From NCBI RefSeq assembly GCF_030733685.1, contig NZ_JASHIM010000020.1:1-64000 (forward strand): DNA of 64,000 nt. The letters run 5' to 3'. Both the position numbers and the translations under genes were made by a program. The DNA comes from Roseovarius sp. MMSF_3281 (GTDB taxonomy: Bacteria; Pseudomonadota; Alphaproteobacteria; Rhodobacterales; Rhodobacteraceae). This document shows, piece by piece, positions 53,602 to 63,527 of this stretch. Each line of letters opens with the position of its first letter. The stretch's first letter is position 1. The notes under the pieces were generated by a model, which saw nothing but the letters and a program-made list of their open reading frames with translations, was not told the origin of the DNA and did not search any database.

Positions 53602-56271
53602 ATGCCGACGCTCAATGAAATCCGCTCGACCTTCCTGAACTTCTTTGACCAGAACGACCACCAGATCGTCGAAAGTTCCCCGCTGGTGCCGCGCAACGAC
53701 CCGACGCTGATGTTCACCAACTCGGGCATGGTTCAGTTCAAGAACCTGTTCACCGGGGTCGAGCATCGCGATTACACGCGTGCGACCACCAGCCAGAAAT
53801 GCGTGCGGGCGGGCGGCAAGCACAACGACCTGGACAACGTCGGCTATACCGCGCGGCATCATACGTTTTTCGAGATGATGGGCAATTTTTCCTTCGGGGA
53901 TTACTTCAAGGAAGAGGCGATCGCCTTTGCATGGGATTTGCTGACCAAGGAGTTCGGCCTGAACAAGGACAAATTGCTGGTCACGGTGTTCCATACCGAT
54001 GACGAGGCCGCCGATATCTGGAAAAAATACGCGGGGCTGTCGGACGACCGGATCATTCGGATCAACAGCGACGATAACTTCTGGTCCATGGGGGCGACGG
54101 GGCCTTGCGGGCCGTGTACCGAGATTTTCTATGACCACGGGCCCGAAATCTGGGGCGGCCCTCCGGGCAGTGCGGATGAGGACGGCGACCGGTTCATCGA
54201 GATCTGGAACCTTGTTTTCATGCAGAACGAGCGGTTCGACGATGGCAGCATGCGGGCGCTCGACATGCAGTCGATCGATACCGGCATGGGGCTGGAGCGG
54301 ATCGGCGCGCTGTTGCAGGGCAAGCATGACAATTACGACACCGACCTGATGCGCGCCCTTATCGAGGCGAGCGCCCATGTGACCAGCCAAGACCCCGACG
54401 GCCCGGGTAATGTGCACCACCGGGTGATCGCGGATCACCTGCGCTCGACCTCGTTCCTGATTGCCGATGGGGTGATGCCCTCGAACGAGGGGCGGGGGTA
54501 TGTCCTGCGTCGGATCATGCGGCGCGCGATGCGGCACGCGCATTTGCTGGGCGCGAAAGACCCGGTGATGCACCAGCTGGTGCCGAACCTCGTGGCGCAG
54601 ATGGGGCAGGCCTTTCCCGAGTTGGGCCGGGCGCAGCCTTTGATCGAGGAAACCCTGAAACTGGAAGAGACCAAGTTCAAGCAGACCCTGGACCGTGGTT
54701 TGCGCCTGTTGGACGACGAGTTGGGCAAGCTGCCCGATGGTTCGGCCCTGCCGGGCGAAGCGGCGTTCAAGCTCTATGACACATACGGTTTCCCGCTGGA
54801 CCTGACGCAGGATGCCCTGCGCGAGAAGGGCCGCGAGGTGGATGTGAGCGGTTTCGAGGCGGCCATGGCCGAGCAGAAGGCCAAGGCACGCGCGGCGTGG
54901 TCGGGCTCGGGCGAGGCGGCGGATGCGGCGATCTGGTTCGATATCGCCGAAGACGACGCCAAGGGCACAACCGATTTCCTGGGCTATGATACCGAGGTTG
55001 CCGAAGGGCAGATCCTGGCGCTTGTCAAGGATGGGGCCGAAGTGAAGGCCGCGACCAAGGGGGACGAGGTGCAGATCGTCCTGAACCAGACGCCGTTTTA
55101 TGCGGAAGCCGGCGGCCAGGTCGGGGATAGCGGCACGTTGAAAACCGACGCCGGTCGCGCGCGGATCTCCGACACCAGGAAGGTGGCCGGAGTTTTCATC
55201 CATTTCGCGACCATCGAAGAGGGCGAGATTGCCCCCGGGCAGGCCGCGCAGCTGGAGGTGGATCATGCCCGCCGCACGGCCATTCGCGCCAATCACTCGG
55301 CCACGCACCTGTTGCACGAGGCCCTGCGCCATGCGCTTGGGGATCACGTGGCGCAGCGCGGTTCGCTTAATGCGCAGGACCGGTTGCGGTTCGATTTCAG
55401 CCACTCCAAGGCCCTGACGGCGGAGGAGTTGCAGCAGGTTCAGACCGAAGTGAACGACTACATCCGCCAGAATGCGCCGGTGGAGACCCGGATCATGGCG
55501 CCGGACGATGCGCGCGAATTGGGCGCGCAGGCCTTGTTTGGCGAGAAATACGGCGAAGAGGTGCGGGTTGTGTCGATGGGGCTTCAGGATGGCTCGGGCA
55601 AGGGGCTGGATGGGCGGACCTATTCGATTGAACTTTGCGGTGGCACGCATGTGCGCCAGACTGGCGACATTGGTGTTTTCGTGGTTGTGGCCGACCAAGC
55701 GTCAAGCGCCGGGGTGCGGCGCATCGAGGCCCTGACCGGGCAAGCGGCGTTTTACTACCTGAGCGATCAGGCGCACCGGGTCGAGGCGCTGGCCGGGGAA
55801 TTGAAGACCAGGCCCGAGGATGTTGTCGACCGGGTGAAATCCCTGATGGACGAGCGCAAGGCGCTGGCCAACGAGGTGGCGCAGTTGCGGCGCGAATTGG
55901 CCATGGCCGGCGGTGCCGGGCAGGGCGATGGCCCCGAGGCCAAGGAGATTGGCGGCGTGAAATTCCTGGCCCAAGTGCTTTCGGGTGTTTCGGGCAAGGA
56001 CCTTCCCGCGCTGATCGACGAGCACAAGTCGCGGCTTGGTTCGGGGGCTGTATTGCTGATCGCCGACGCGGGCGGTAAGGCGGCCGTGGCCGCGGGCGTG
56101 ACCGAGGATTTGACCGACAGGGTATCGGCGGTTGATCTGGTCAAGGCGGCGGTGCCTGAACTGGGCGGCAAGGGCGGCGGGGGCCGCCCGGACATGGCGC
56201 AGGGCGGGGGCCGCGACGCGGGCAACGCCGAGGCCGCCATCAAGGCCGCCGAAGCCGTATTGGAGGGATAA
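53602..56271 (+). CDS. alaS: alanyl-tRNA synthetase
   Basis: 889 residues, normal length. Class II catalytic start [20 protein letters not shown], motif 2 region [18 protein letters not shown]. The editing domain has [12 protein letters not shown] and [13 protein letters not shown] zinc ligands. The C-terminal C-Ala domain ends Gly-rich ([20 protein letters not shown]). Followed after three bases by a DUF1330 gene. Confidence 0.97.
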   Translation: MPTLNEIRSTFLNFFDQNDHQIVESSPLVPRNDPTLMFTNSGMVQFKNLFTGVEHRDYTRATTSQKCVRAGGKHNDLDNVGYTARHHTFFEMMGNFSFGDYFKEEAIAFAWDLLTKEFGLNKDKLLVTVFHTDDEAADIWKKYAGLSDDRIIRINSDDNFWSMGATGPCGPCTEIFYDHGPEIWGGPPGSADEDGDRFIEIWNLVFMQNERFDDGSMRALDMQSIDTGMGLERIGALLQGKHDNYDTDLMRALIEASAHVTSQDPDGPGNVHHRVIADHLRSTSFLIADGVMPSNEGRGYVLRRIMRRAMRHAHLLGAKDPVMHQLVPNLVAQMGQAFPELGRAQPLIEETLKLEETKFKQTLDRGLRLLDDELGKLPDGSALPGEAAFKLYDTYGFPLDLTQDALREKGREVDVSGFEAAMAEQKAKARAAWSGSGEAADAAIWFDIAEDDAKGTTDFLGYDTEVAEGQILALVKDGAEVKAATKGDEVQIVLNQTPFYAEAGGQVGDSGTLKTDAGRARISDTRKVAGVFIHFATIEEGEIAPGQAAQLEVDHARRTAIRANHSATHLLHEALRHALGDHVAQRGSLNAQDRLRFDFSHSKALTAEELQQVQTEVNDYIRQNAPVETRIMAPDDARELGAQALFGEKYGEEVRVVSMGLQDGSGKGLDGRTYSIELCGGTHVRQTGDIGVFVVVADQASSAGVRRIEALTGQAAFYYLSDQAHRVEALAGELKTRPEDVVDRVKSLMDERKALANEVAQLRRELAMAGGAGQGDGPEAKEIGGVKFLAQVLSGVSGKDLPALIDEHKSRLGSGAVLLIADAGGKAAVAAGVTEDLTDRVSAVDLVKAAVPELGGKGGGGRPDMAQGGGRDAGNAEAAIKAAEAVLEG

Positions 56272-56274
56272 GCC

Positions 56275-56562
56275 ATGCCAGCACTCTGGATCGCCCATGT
56301 GACCGTCACCGACGAGGAGGCCTATGGCCGCTATGCCAAGCTGGCCGGGCCCGCGATTGCCAAGCATGGCGGGGCGTTCATCGCGCGTGGCGGGCGCTAT
56401 GTGCAGCTTGAGGGCAAGGAGCGGCCGCGCAACGTGGTGGCGAAATTCCCAAGCGTGGAGGCCGCCGAGACCTGTTACCACAGCCCCGAGTACCAGGAGG
56501 CGCTGAGCCATGCGCGCGGCGCCTCGGAGCGGGAGCTGGTGATCGTGGAAACGAGCGAGTAA
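56275..56562 (+). CDS. DUF1330 family protein
   Basis: 95 residues, small alpha/beta ferredoxin-like fold. HVTVTDEEAYGRYAKLAG, then GGAFIARGGRYVQLEGKE and FPSVEAAETCYHSPEYQEAL are standard for DUF1330. The family has no fixed function. Starts three bases after the alaS stop and is likely read with it. Confidence 0.88.
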   Translation: MPALWIAHVTVTDEEAYGRYAKLAGPAIAKHGGAFIARGGRYVQLEGKERPRNVVAKFPSVEAAETCYHSPEYQEALSHARGASERELVIVETSE

Positions 56563-56618
56563 CACTGGCCTTCGCTGACCCTGGCCCTAATCTTTTGTGG
56601 ATACAGGAGGTCAGGATC

Positions 56619-57167
56619 ATGCGTTTAATCCTTTTGGCAGTCATGGCGCTTTGGCCGGCTTGGGCCGTTGCGCAGGATTTTTCGTCGCTCAAGCAGCCCG
56701 GTGTCGTGGCCCTGATGCGCCACGCGCTTGCGCCCGGTACCGGCGATCCGGCGAATTTTGATGTCGATGATTGCAGCACGCAGCGCAACCTTGATGACCG
56801 TGGCCGCGCGCAGGCACGGCGCATAGGTGACATGATGCGCGCGGCGGGGGTGGAATTCGACGCGGTCTGGAGCAGTCAGTGGTGCCGCTCCAAGGACACG
56901 GCGACATTGCTGGATATGGGCGAGGTCAGGGAATTCCCGCCAATCAACTCGCATTTTGCGGGGCGCGGTGACAGGGCTGCGCAGCGTCAGAAAACCCTTG
57001 AAGCAATCGCGGCGCGTCCGAATGACCAGCGGCTTTTGCTGGTGTCGCATTTCGTCAATATCGACGCACTGACCGGGCAGGGGGCCAGTTCGGGCGAGAT
57101 CATCGTGACCCGCCGCACGGATGGCGGCGGGCTTGAGGTCATTGACCGGATCGAGATTGCCCCTTAG
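56619..57167 (+). CDS. secreted histidine phosphatase family protein
   Basis: 182 residues from the ATG at 56619 (AGGAGGTC upstream). Signal peptide ends near residue 18 (AVAQ). Catalytic RH motif in VVALMRHALAPG (usual RHG changed to RHA), second Arg in SSQWCRSKDTA, and VSHFVNIDALTG with the second catalytic His. Periplasmic phosphatase; substrate unknown. The Ala in place of Gly after RH is found in related members. Converges with typA; the ends overlap by four bases. Confidence 0.85.
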   Translation: MRLILLAVMALWPAWAVAQDFSSLKQPGVVALMRHALAPGTGDPANFDVDDCSTQRNLDDRGRAQARRIGDMMRAAGVEFDAVWSSQWCRSKDTATLLDMGEVREFPPINSHFAGRGDRAAQRQKTLEAIAARPNDQRLLLVSHFVNIDALTGQGASSGEIIVTRRTDGGGLEVIDRIEIAP

Positions 57168-58984
57168 CCGGATTTGGCCGCGCGCTTACGCTCGTGCGGG
57201 TCAAGGTGGCGTTTGCGCAGGCGAATGGCATTGGGTGTCACTTCGACCAGTTCATCGTCGTCGATATAGGCAATCGCCTCTTCAAGGCTGAGAGTGACAG
57301 GGGTTGTCAGGCGTACGGCCTCGTCACTGCCCGAGGCGCGCACGTTGGTCAGCTTCTTGCCCTTCAGGGGGTTCACCTCAAGGTCGTTTTCGCGGCTGTG
57401 TTCGCCGATGATCATGCCTTGGTAAACCTTTTCCTGCGCGCCGATGAACATCTTGCCCCGGTCTTCGAGGTTCCAAAGAGCGAATGCGACGGAGTCGCCG
57501 TTTTCCATCGAGATCAGAACTCCGGCCCGGCGGCCCGGGATCGGGCCTTTGTGCGGGGTCCAATCGAGGAACACCCGGTTCAACACGCCCGTGCCGCGCG
57601 TATCGGTCAGGAATTCACCCTGATAGCCAATGAGGCCACGCGAGGGGACATGGGCGATGATCCGGGTCTTGCCCGCGCCCGCCGGTTTCATCTCGACCAA
57701 TTCACCCTTGCGCGCGCCGGTGATCTTTTCGATCACCGCGCCCGAGTAATCATCATCGACGTCGATGGTCACTTCTTCAACGGGTTCCAGCCGCTCGCCG
57801 TTTTCGCCTTCGCGGAACAGAACCTGCGGCCGCGAGATGCTAAGCTCGAACCCTTCGCGGCGCATGTTTTCGATCAGGACGCCCATCTGCAATTCGCCAC
57901 GCCCTGCAACCTCGAAGGCTTCGCCGCCGGGGGTGTCGGTGATGCGGATGGCGACGTTGGATTCGGCCTCTTTCATCAGGCGTTCGCGGATGACGCGGCT
58001 TTGTACCTTCTTGCCGTCGCGGCCCGCCAGCGGGCTGTCGTTGATCCCGAAGGTGACGGTGATGGTGGGCGGGTCGATGGGTTGGGCTTCAATCGGTTCA
58101 TCGACCGCCAGGGCGCATATCGTATCGGCCACGGTGGCCTTGGACATGCCCGCGATGCTGACGATATCGCCTGCGACGGCCTCGTCGATGTCCTGTTGGC
58201 CAAGGCCGCGGAACGCCTGGATTTTCGTTACCCGGAACTGTTCGATTTTCTGGCCCACGCGGCTGAGGGCCTGAACGGTCTGACCCACCTTGAGGCGGCC
58301 GGATTCGACACGGCCCGTCAGGATACGGCCAACGAAGGGGTCCGCGCTCAGCGTCGTTGCCAGCATGCGGAAGTCATCGTCTTCGCGGGCGATCTGCTTG
58401 GGGGCGGGGACGTGGTTGACGATCAAGTCGAAGAGCGCGGTCAAGTCCTTGCGTGGGCCGTCCAGCTCGTGATCGGCCCAGCCGGAGCGGCCCGAGGCGT
58501 ACATATGCGGGAAATCAAGCTGGTCGTCGTTGGCGCCGAGGTTTGCAAAGAGGTCAAAACATTCGTCAAGCGCGCGGTCGGGTTCGGCATCGGGTTTGTC
58601 GACCTTGTTGAGCACCACGATGGGGCGCAGGCCAAGGGCCAGCGCCTTGGAGGTCACGAACTTGGTCTGCGGCATGGGGCCTTCGGCGGCATCGACCAGC
58701 AGGACAACACCGTCGACCATGCTAAGAATCCGCTCGACCTCGCCGCCGAAATCGGCGTGGCCGGGGGTGTCGACGATGTTGATACGGGTGGTTTTCCATT
58801 CGACGCTGGTGGCCTTGGCAAGGATGGTGATGCCGCGTTCGCGTTCCAGGTCGTTGCTGTCCATGGCGCGTTCATCGACGGCCTGATTGGCCCGGAAGGC
58901 CCCGGATTGTTTGAGCAATTCGTCGACCAGCGTGGTTTTGCCGTGGTCGACGTGGGCGATGATTGCGATGTTGCGCAGGTCCAT
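57164..58984 (-). CDS. typA: ribosome-associated GTPase TypA/BipA
   Basis: 606 residues, normal length. G1 [15 protein letters not shown] near residue 11, G3 [12 protein letters not shown] near residue 71, G4 NKVDKPDA. Then EF-Tu domain 2, EF-G-like domains and the TypA-specific C-terminus ([19 protein letters not shown]). Needed for ribosome assembly and stress growth at low temperature in many bacteria. RBS GAGGAACG. Confidence 0.95.
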   Translation of the reverse strand: MDLRNIAIIAHVDHGKTTLVDELLKQSGAFRANQAVDERAMDSNDLERERGITILAKATSVEWKTTRINIVDTPGHADFGGEVERILSMVDGVVLLVDAAEGPMPQTKFVTSKALALGLRPIVVLNKVDKPDAEPDRALDECFDLFANLGANDDQLDFPHMYASGRSGWADHELDGPRKDLTALFDLIVNHVPAPKQIAREDDDFRMLATTLSADPFVGRILTGRVESGRLKVGQTVQALSRVGQKIEQFRVTKIQAFRGLGQQDIDEAVAGDIVSIAGMSKATVADTICALAVDEPIEAQPIDPPTITVTFGINDSPLAGRDGKKVQSRVIRERLMKEAESNVAIRITDTPGGEAFEVAGRGELQMGVLIENMRREGFELSISRPQVLFREGENGERLEPVEEVTIDVDDDYSGAVIEKITGARKGELVEMKPAGAGKTRIIAHVPSRGLIGYQGEFLTDTRGTGVLNRVFLDWTPHKGPIPGRRAGVLISMENGDSVAFALWNLEDRGKMFIGAQEKVYQGMIIGEHSRENDLEVNPLKGKKLTNVRASGSDEAVRLTTPVTLSLEEAIAYIDDDELVEVTPNAIRLRKRHLDPHERKRAAKSG

Positions 58985-59017
58985 GGATGGCGTTCCTCAA
59001 GTATGGTTGGGTGCCGC

Positions 59018-59953
59018 CTATACCGCAGCGCGGCGAATTGCCAGAGGTATTCTTGCGCAGGGCAGGCGCAGGAGGCTGGGGCCAAGCGGGCGTGCGCGCC
59101 CACCACTGCCGAGTTTGAAATGGGCGAGGCCCGGGGCGGTTTCGGTGTCGATAGTGCCGAGATCGAGTTGGCGAAAACCTTTCGAGGCAAGGTATTCGGC
59201 GGCCTGCCAGAGAAGCAGGTGATGCGCCGAAGGTGGGGCGTTTCGCAGATCGCGCCAGCCGATTTGATAGGTGGCGCGCCATCCGTGCAGCAGGAAGATC
59301 ATGACGGCAAGGGGCCGCTTGCCATCGCGAAGCTGGAAAAGCCGGGTGGCCTTTGGGGCGGTTTGCGACCAATACGAAACGAAGCTTGGCTGCAGGTCGG
59401 TATAGCGTCGGTGCTTGCGCTGTGTTCTTTCCAGGTCAAGCAGCGGGGCGTCACGCCCCGGATCGAAGGGCCGGTGAGTGACATGCAGGCCCGCGTCCTC
59501 GGCCCGGCGCAGGCGATTGCGCCATTTGCCGTGCATGCGTGCGCGCATGATAGCCGGATCGCGATGAAGCGAAAGCTCGGCCACATGCTGCGGGGTGAGC
59601 AAGGCACGATAGCCAAGGCGGGTGTAGGCCGCAGTGGCTTTCATATCGTCGGGGGTGGCAAGCCAGATCCCGCGCAGGCCCTTGGCTTGTGGAAGCTGTG
59701 CGAGGAGGGGGGAGTGTTGGGTGGCTGGGACATCGCCCGCCCAGACGGGGCCACGCGGCAGCCAATGCAGGGGCAGGCCCATGACGCGGCGCGAGAAGAT
59801 TTGAGCCTGCGCCAGACAGGTGCCGCCCTCGTGGATGCAAAGCACCCGCACCTGCGCGCCAAGCCGGGCCATGGCCTGCCCATAAACCGGGCTTTGGTGC
59901 AAAGGCGCATCGGCGGGCGTTTCAGGGCCGGGGGCGGTGAGGGTGAACTCCAT
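59018..59953 (-). CDS. GNAT/FemAB-like acyltransferase
   Basis: 311 residues of two tandem GNAT-like folds: an N-terminal half with LHQSPVYGQAMARLGAQVRV, and a C-terminal BioF2-like acetyltransferase domain with HGKWRNRLRRAEDAGLHVTH and YQIGWRDLRNAPPSAHHLLL. Such proteins transfer acyl or aminoacyl groups to cell envelope components. The substrate is unknown. Lies 33 bp upstream of typA on the same strand. Confidence 0.8.
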   Translation of the reverse strand: MEFTLTAPGPETPADAPLHQSPVYGQAMARLGAQVRVLCIHEGGTCLAQAQIFSRRVMGLPLHWLPRGPVWAGDVPATQHSPLLAQLPQAKGLRGIWLATPDDMKATAAYTRLGYRALLTPQHVAELSLHRDPAIMRARMHGKWRNRLRRAEDAGLHVTHRPFDPGRDAPLLDLERTQRKHRRYTDLQPSFVSYWSQTAPKATRLFQLRDGKRPLAVMIFLLHGWRATYQIGWRDLRNAPPSAHHLLLWQAAEYLASKGFRQLDLGTIDTETAPGLAHFKLGSGGRARPLGPSLLRLPCARIPLAIRRAAV

Positions 59954-59979
59954 ACCCGTGATTAACCCTGCGGATACCT

Positions 59980-60094
59980 AAAGCGTTCCGCCTTTAACCT
60001 GAGGCATCAGCGAAAGGCGGAACGCGTGCCACGATTGAGCCGAGCACTGCGTTTCGCGAAAATCTGTGATTCAGGTTTTTCGCGAAACGCTTTA
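59980..60094 (+). repeat. double-hairpin intergenic repeat, copy 3
   Basis: Same orientation as copy 1; both hairpins intact with few changes (loop AACCTGAGGCATCAGCG against AACCTGAGGAATCAGCT). It ends 19 bp before the small gene at 60114; AAAGGTGG, that gene's ribosome site, begins at the repeat boundary. Confidence 0.85.
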
Positions 60095-60113
60095 AAAGGT
60101 GGTTAATACCCCC

Positions 60114-60251
60114 ATGACAAAACCGGCAAAGCGAATCCTCGGGGTCCATGCACCGGCACCCCGCCCGACGCCATGGGCGGCGTTCTTGCTGGCGCTTGGG
60201 CTGGCGGTGCCGGTTGGTGTGATCCTGAGCGTGGTGGATTGGATGTGGTAA
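60114..60251 (+). CDS. 45-residue single-span membrane protein
   Basis: Protein starting MTKPAKRILGVHAPAPRPTP, then a hydrophobic helix (WAAFLLALGLAVPVGVILSV) and the end VDWMW. The ribosome site AAAGGTGG lies 11 bases before ATG. Short proteins with this basic/Pro start and one helix occur, as I recall, in other Rhodobacteraceae without assigned function. Real gene on RBS, helix and lack of a competing frame. Confidence 0.65.
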   Translation: MTKPAKRILGVHAPAPRPTPWAAFLLALGLAVPVGVILSVVDWMW

Positions 60252-60273
60252 GGCGCGGCGACGCGCGTTGGGC

Positions 60274-60345
60274 AATCGCCTTGCAAGGCGATTACGCGCA
60301 GTCCGGGAAATCGCGCGGGCCAAGGCCTTTCGAAAGGCCTTGGCC
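60274..60345. repeat. two perfect palindromes between the small gene and ssb
   Basis: AATCGCCTTGCAAGGCGATT (60274-60293) is a perfect 20-bp palindrome. A second, perfect 28-bp palindrome at 60318-60345 contains CAAGGCCTTTCGAAAGGCC. They lie just after the small gene and before the ssb terminator on the other strand. Could act as a plus-strand terminator or cruciform site. Confidence 0.65.
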
Positions 60346-60378
60346 GGTAAAACGAAAACCCCGCCAGCGTGGCGGGGC
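60346..60378 (-). terminator. intrinsic terminator of ssb
   Basis: Minus-strand hairpin CCCCGCC...GGCGGGG with ACGCT loop followed by TTTTCGTTTT, 26 bp after the ssb stop. Confidence 0.9.
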
Positions 60379-60403
60379 TTTGATCATCAAGGCGTCAGGC
60401 CGA

Positions 60404-60901
60404 TCAGAACGGGATTTCGTCGTCGATATCGCGCGAGGGGCCGCCCTGGGGCTGGCCTTGCGACGGGCCGCCGCCATAGTCGCCCCCGTAATCGCCGCCA
60501 TAGCCGCCTTGGCCACCGCCGCCGTAGTTGCCGCCGCCACCGCCGCTATCGCGACTGTCGAGAAAGGTCATTTCACCGGCGTAGGGGCGCAGGACAACTT
60601 CGGTCGAGTAGCGATCCTGCCCCGACTGGTCCTGCCATTTGCGGGTTTCAAGCTTGCCCTCGATATAGACCTTGGAGCCTTTGCGCAGGTATTGTTCGGC
60701 CAGCCGCACCAGTGCTTCGTTGAAGATGGCCACGGTGTGCCATTCGGTCCGCTCGCGGCGTTCGCCGGTGTTGCGGTCTTTCCAGTTTTCCGAGGTGGCG
60801 ATGCGCAGGTTGCACACCTTGCCGCCGTTTTGGAATGTGCGCACCTCGGGGTCGCGGCCGAGATTGCCGATGAGAATTACCTTGTTGACTGAACCGGCCA
60901 T
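60404..60901 (-). CDS. ssb: single-stranded DNA-binding protein
   Basis: 165 residues: OB fold at about 1-110 ([35 protein letters not shown]), Gly/Tyr-rich disordered linker, and the conserved acidic tail DIDDEIPF that binds HolC and other repair proteins. The 196 bp between ssb and the lytic transglycosylase hold both promoters. Confidence 0.96.
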   Translation of the reverse strand: MAGSVNKVILIGNLGRDPEVRTFQNGGKVCNLRIATSENWKDRNTGERRERTEWHTVAIFNEALVRLAEQYLRKGSKVYIEGKLETRKWQDQSGQDRYSTEVVLRPYAGEMTFLDSRDSGGGGGNYGGGGQGGYGGDYGGDYGGGPSQGQPQGGPSRDIDDEIPF

Positions 60902-61097
60902 CCGGAGCCCCCTTCGTTGAGTTCATGAGCAGTGTTTGCGTGTTTACATCACCGCAGCGCGTTAAATGGAAGGTTAAAATTATCAAAAAACCGGAGGCAG
61001 TCCGCCGAAAATCAGACATTCATTGTCAACAGTCATGGCATTTTTTGCCATATGCCGTATATTCTCGCGCAAAGTAGAAGTGGGGGACAGTAGCGTT

Positions 61098-61697
61098 ATG
61101 CGGAGTTTAACCGTCTTGATTGCGGCTATTGGGTTGATCCTGCCGGGTCTGGCCTTGGCCGATGTGCTTTCCACGAAGAACCGTGGCAACCTGTTCAAAT
61201 CCCAGACCAGCGTTTTGGACACGCGCGCCAAGCAGCAATACAATAATTCGGTGCGCCTGCAGCCGCAGAAAATCCGCACACCCAGCAAATGGGGCGGCGC
61301 CGAAGGCGCGGGCCGGTCCTATAGTGGCAAGTACCGGGGGCGTTTCCTGCAGATGGCCAAGGATGCCGCGCGGCGCCATGGGGTGCCCGAGGATCTGTTT
61401 TTGCGCCTGGTGCAGCAGGAATCAGGCTGGAAGCCGGCGATACGGTCGCACAAGGGGGCCATCGGATTGGCGCAGTTGATGCCCGGCACGGCGCGGGTTC
61501 TGGGGGTGAATCCGCATGACCCCTATGAAAACCTTGAAGGCGGCGCGCGCTATCTTGCGCAGCAGTACCGCGCTTTTCGGTCATGGCGTCTGGCGTTGGC
61601 GGCTTATAATGCCGGGCCCGCTGCGGTTAAGAAATATGGCGGCGTGCCACCCTATAAAGAGACGCGCAATTACGTGCGGATCATCTGGGGCAGTTAA
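61098..61697 (+). CDS. lytic transglycosylase, SLT domain
   Basis: 199 residues from the ATG at 61098. Signal peptide ends near residue 20 (PGLALA). The SLT lysozyme-like domain (about 85-195) has the catalytic Glu in [14 protein letters not shown], then [18 protein letters not shown] and [20 protein letters not shown]. It cleaves peptidoglycan glycan strands in the periplasm. A longer in-frame start at 61023 lacks a signal peptide at its own N-terminus and is rejected. Its TAA stop overlaps the start of repeat copy 4. Confidence 0.92.
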   Translation: MRSLTVLIAAIGLILPGLALADVLSTKNRGNLFKSQTSVLDTRAKQQYNNSVRLQPQKIRTPSKWGGAEGAGRSYSGKYRGRFLQMAKDAARRHGVPEDLFLRLVQQESGWKPAIRSHKGAIGLAQLMPGTARVLGVNPHDPYENLEGGARYLAQQYRAFRSWRLALAAYNAGPAAVKKYGGVPPYKETRNYVRIIWGS

Positions 61698-61785
61698 AGC
61701 GGTTCGCGAAATGCAGCCCCGAAACCCAATCGTTGCACGCGTTCCGCCCCGCGCCGATGGCGCAGGGTAAAGGCGGAACGCTTTA
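61696..61785 (-). repeat. double-hairpin intergenic repeat, copy 4 (deleted)
   Basis: Orientation as copy 2. The left end TAAAGCGGTTCGCGAAATGC lacks the returning arm of hairpin 2. The linker (CAATCGTTGCACGCG) and hairpin 1 (GCGTTCCGCC...GGCGGAACGCTTTAGG) remain, with the CCTTT part of the arm altered. About 25 bp shorter than the other copies. Confidence 0.8.
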
Positions 61786-61789
61786 GGGC

Positions 61790-63448
61790 CTATTCCGCAA
61801 ATCCGATTTTATAGAGGTGTATTTCGTTCGCCGGGTGTTTCCGGGCGTTCACGAGCCTGCCGTTGTGGTGATTATAGAGCGCGCGCCAATAGGGTTGGAT
61901 GATGAGCCCCTCGTCCCGGAGGAGGTTTTCGATTTGACGCATGACATCACGGCGATCTTCGGCGGCATGCAGCGACATGGCCAGATCGATCAATGAATCG
62001 AGCGTGATGTTCGCGACCCCGGTTTCGTTCCAAACCGCGCCCGAGCGATAGGCCAGCACCAGGACTTGCACATCCAGCGGGCGGTGATTCCATTGCGTGG
62101 CCGAGAAGGGGAAGGTTTTCCAGTTGTCCCAGAAGCGCGCGCCGGGCAGGATACTGCGCCGCACGCGAAAGCCCGCGTCTTCAAGCTGTGCGGCGACCGC
62201 ATCGCCGGTGTTGCGTTGCCATTCGTCATCGACGGTGGTGAGGTCGTGCACCATGTCCTCGAAGCCTGCCGCCTTGGCCAGTTCCAGCGCCTTGGCGGGG
62301 TCGTATTCGGCCGGGCCGATATCGGCATAGGCGGGATGTACGGGGCTGACGTGGTGATTGGCCGCGACGGTGCCGCGTCCGGCATTGCCCAGTTCAAGGC
62401 AGATTTCGTTGTCCACGGCCAAGGCAAGGGCGCGCCGCAAATCCTTGCTTGCGTAGGGCGTTTGACCGTTCATCTCGGCGTTCTGATTGCCACGGATGAC
62501 GATGGTTGCGGCGGTTTCCGTGCGCGTTTGGGTCCAGCCGGTGGCGTCCATCACGTCGATGAAATCGCCCACGGTTTCATAGAGCAGGTCGATTTCGTCG
62601 GCCTTGGCGGCGGCAACCCAATTGGCCGGGTCGGTGCCGAGGTCGATAAATTCCACGCGGTCAAGGTAGGGCCCGCCATAGACATCGGTCCCCCACCAGT
62701 CATGGGCGGTGTTGCGTTCCAGAACGCAGCTTCCACCGGCGGTCAATCGCACGGGTGAAAAGGGGCCGGTGCCGATGCCATGGGCGAAAGGGTCACCGCC
62801 GTCGTAGCTGCTGTGCAGGATGGCGGCGGGGTAATCCGAAAAGGTCGCGATGATCGAGATATCGGGCGCCGAGAGGGTCAGTGTCACCGTCAGGTCATCG
62901 GTGACGGTGATCGCGCCGTCGCGGGCCTGACCCGTGGCGGGGTTGGTCAGCCCGGTCAGGCGCGATGCCATGGAATTGCCCGGCGCGGTGCTGTCGCACC
63001 AGCGGGTGATGTTGCGGGCGACGTCGGTTGCGGTCAGGGCGTCGCCGTTGTTCCATGTCACGCCGGGGCGGACGTGCAGGATGTATTGGGTGGCATCGTC
63101 GTTGACGTCCCAGCTTTCCAGGAGCATGCCGCGAAAGGCGCCGTCGCCGTTGTATTCCACGAGGTATTCGAGAAAGCCCCGGGTCTGGTTGGCCATTTCG
63201 CTCCAATCAAAGGTGCGCGGGTCGCGCAGGGCTTTGACGCTTTGCTGGATTCGCAGGGTGCCGCCCTGTTGGGGGGCAGGGCCGTCTTGTGCCTGTGCGG
63301 CCTCGCCGATCAGGGCCAGCGCGGCAGGGGCCGTTGCCCCAAGCGCCGTGGCGCGGGCCAGAAATTCGCGCCTCGTGATCCGGCCCTGGTATGCGTCTTG
63401 GGTCAGGACGGGCAGGGCGGGATGCACGGGGCGGCGGGTGCTTGGCAT
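61790..63448 (-). CDS. ABC transporter solute-binding protein, family 5 (peptide-type)
   Basis: 552 residues. Twin-arginine signal [16 protein letters not shown], cleaved near residue 53 (AAQAQ). The SBP_bac_5 body has [20 protein letters not shown] near residue 130. The C-terminal half has [20 protein letters not shown]. Binds peptides or other polar solutes in the periplasm. No permease or ATPase adjoins it in this window; the truncated AraC gene upstream on the same strand could be its regulator. The orphan OppC at 45154 is a distant, unproven partner. Confidence 0.88.
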   Translation of the reverse strand: MPSTRRPVHPALPVLTQDAYQGRITRREFLARATALGATAPAALALIGEAAQAQDGPAPQQGGTLRIQQSVKALRDPRTFDWSEMANQTRGFLEYLVEYNGDGAFRGMLLESWDVNDDATQYILHVRPGVTWNNGDALTATDVARNITRWCDSTAPGNSMASRLTGLTNPATGQARDGAITVTDDLTVTLTLSAPDISIIATFSDYPAAILHSSYDGGDPFAHGIGTGPFSPVRLTAGGSCVLERNTAHDWWGTDVYGGPYLDRVEFIDLGTDPANWVAAAKADEIDLLYETVGDFIDVMDATGWTQTRTETAATIVIRGNQNAEMNGQTPYASKDLRRALALAVDNEICLELGNAGRGTVAANHHVSPVHPAYADIGPAEYDPAKALELAKAAGFEDMVHDLTTVDDEWQRNTGDAVAAQLEDAGFRVRRSILPGARFWDNWKTFPFSATQWNHRPLDVQVLVLAYRSGAVWNETGVANITLDSLIDLAMSLHAAEDRRDVMRQIENLLRDEGLIIQPYWRALYNHHNGRLVNARKHPANEIHLYKIGFAE

Positions 63449-63527
63449 GGGGGCCTCGAGGGTCGGTGGTTAATTTTGCAGAATAATAAGACGTGGGGTC
63501 TCAAAAATCTATAGCTGAGATGCAGTT

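Noticed and set aside
60962..60977. TTAA...TTAA pair between ssb and the lytic transglycosylase, a possible second CtrA box.
   Set aside because: The spacer is eight bases, not seven, and the flanks do not match; not reported as a CtrA site.
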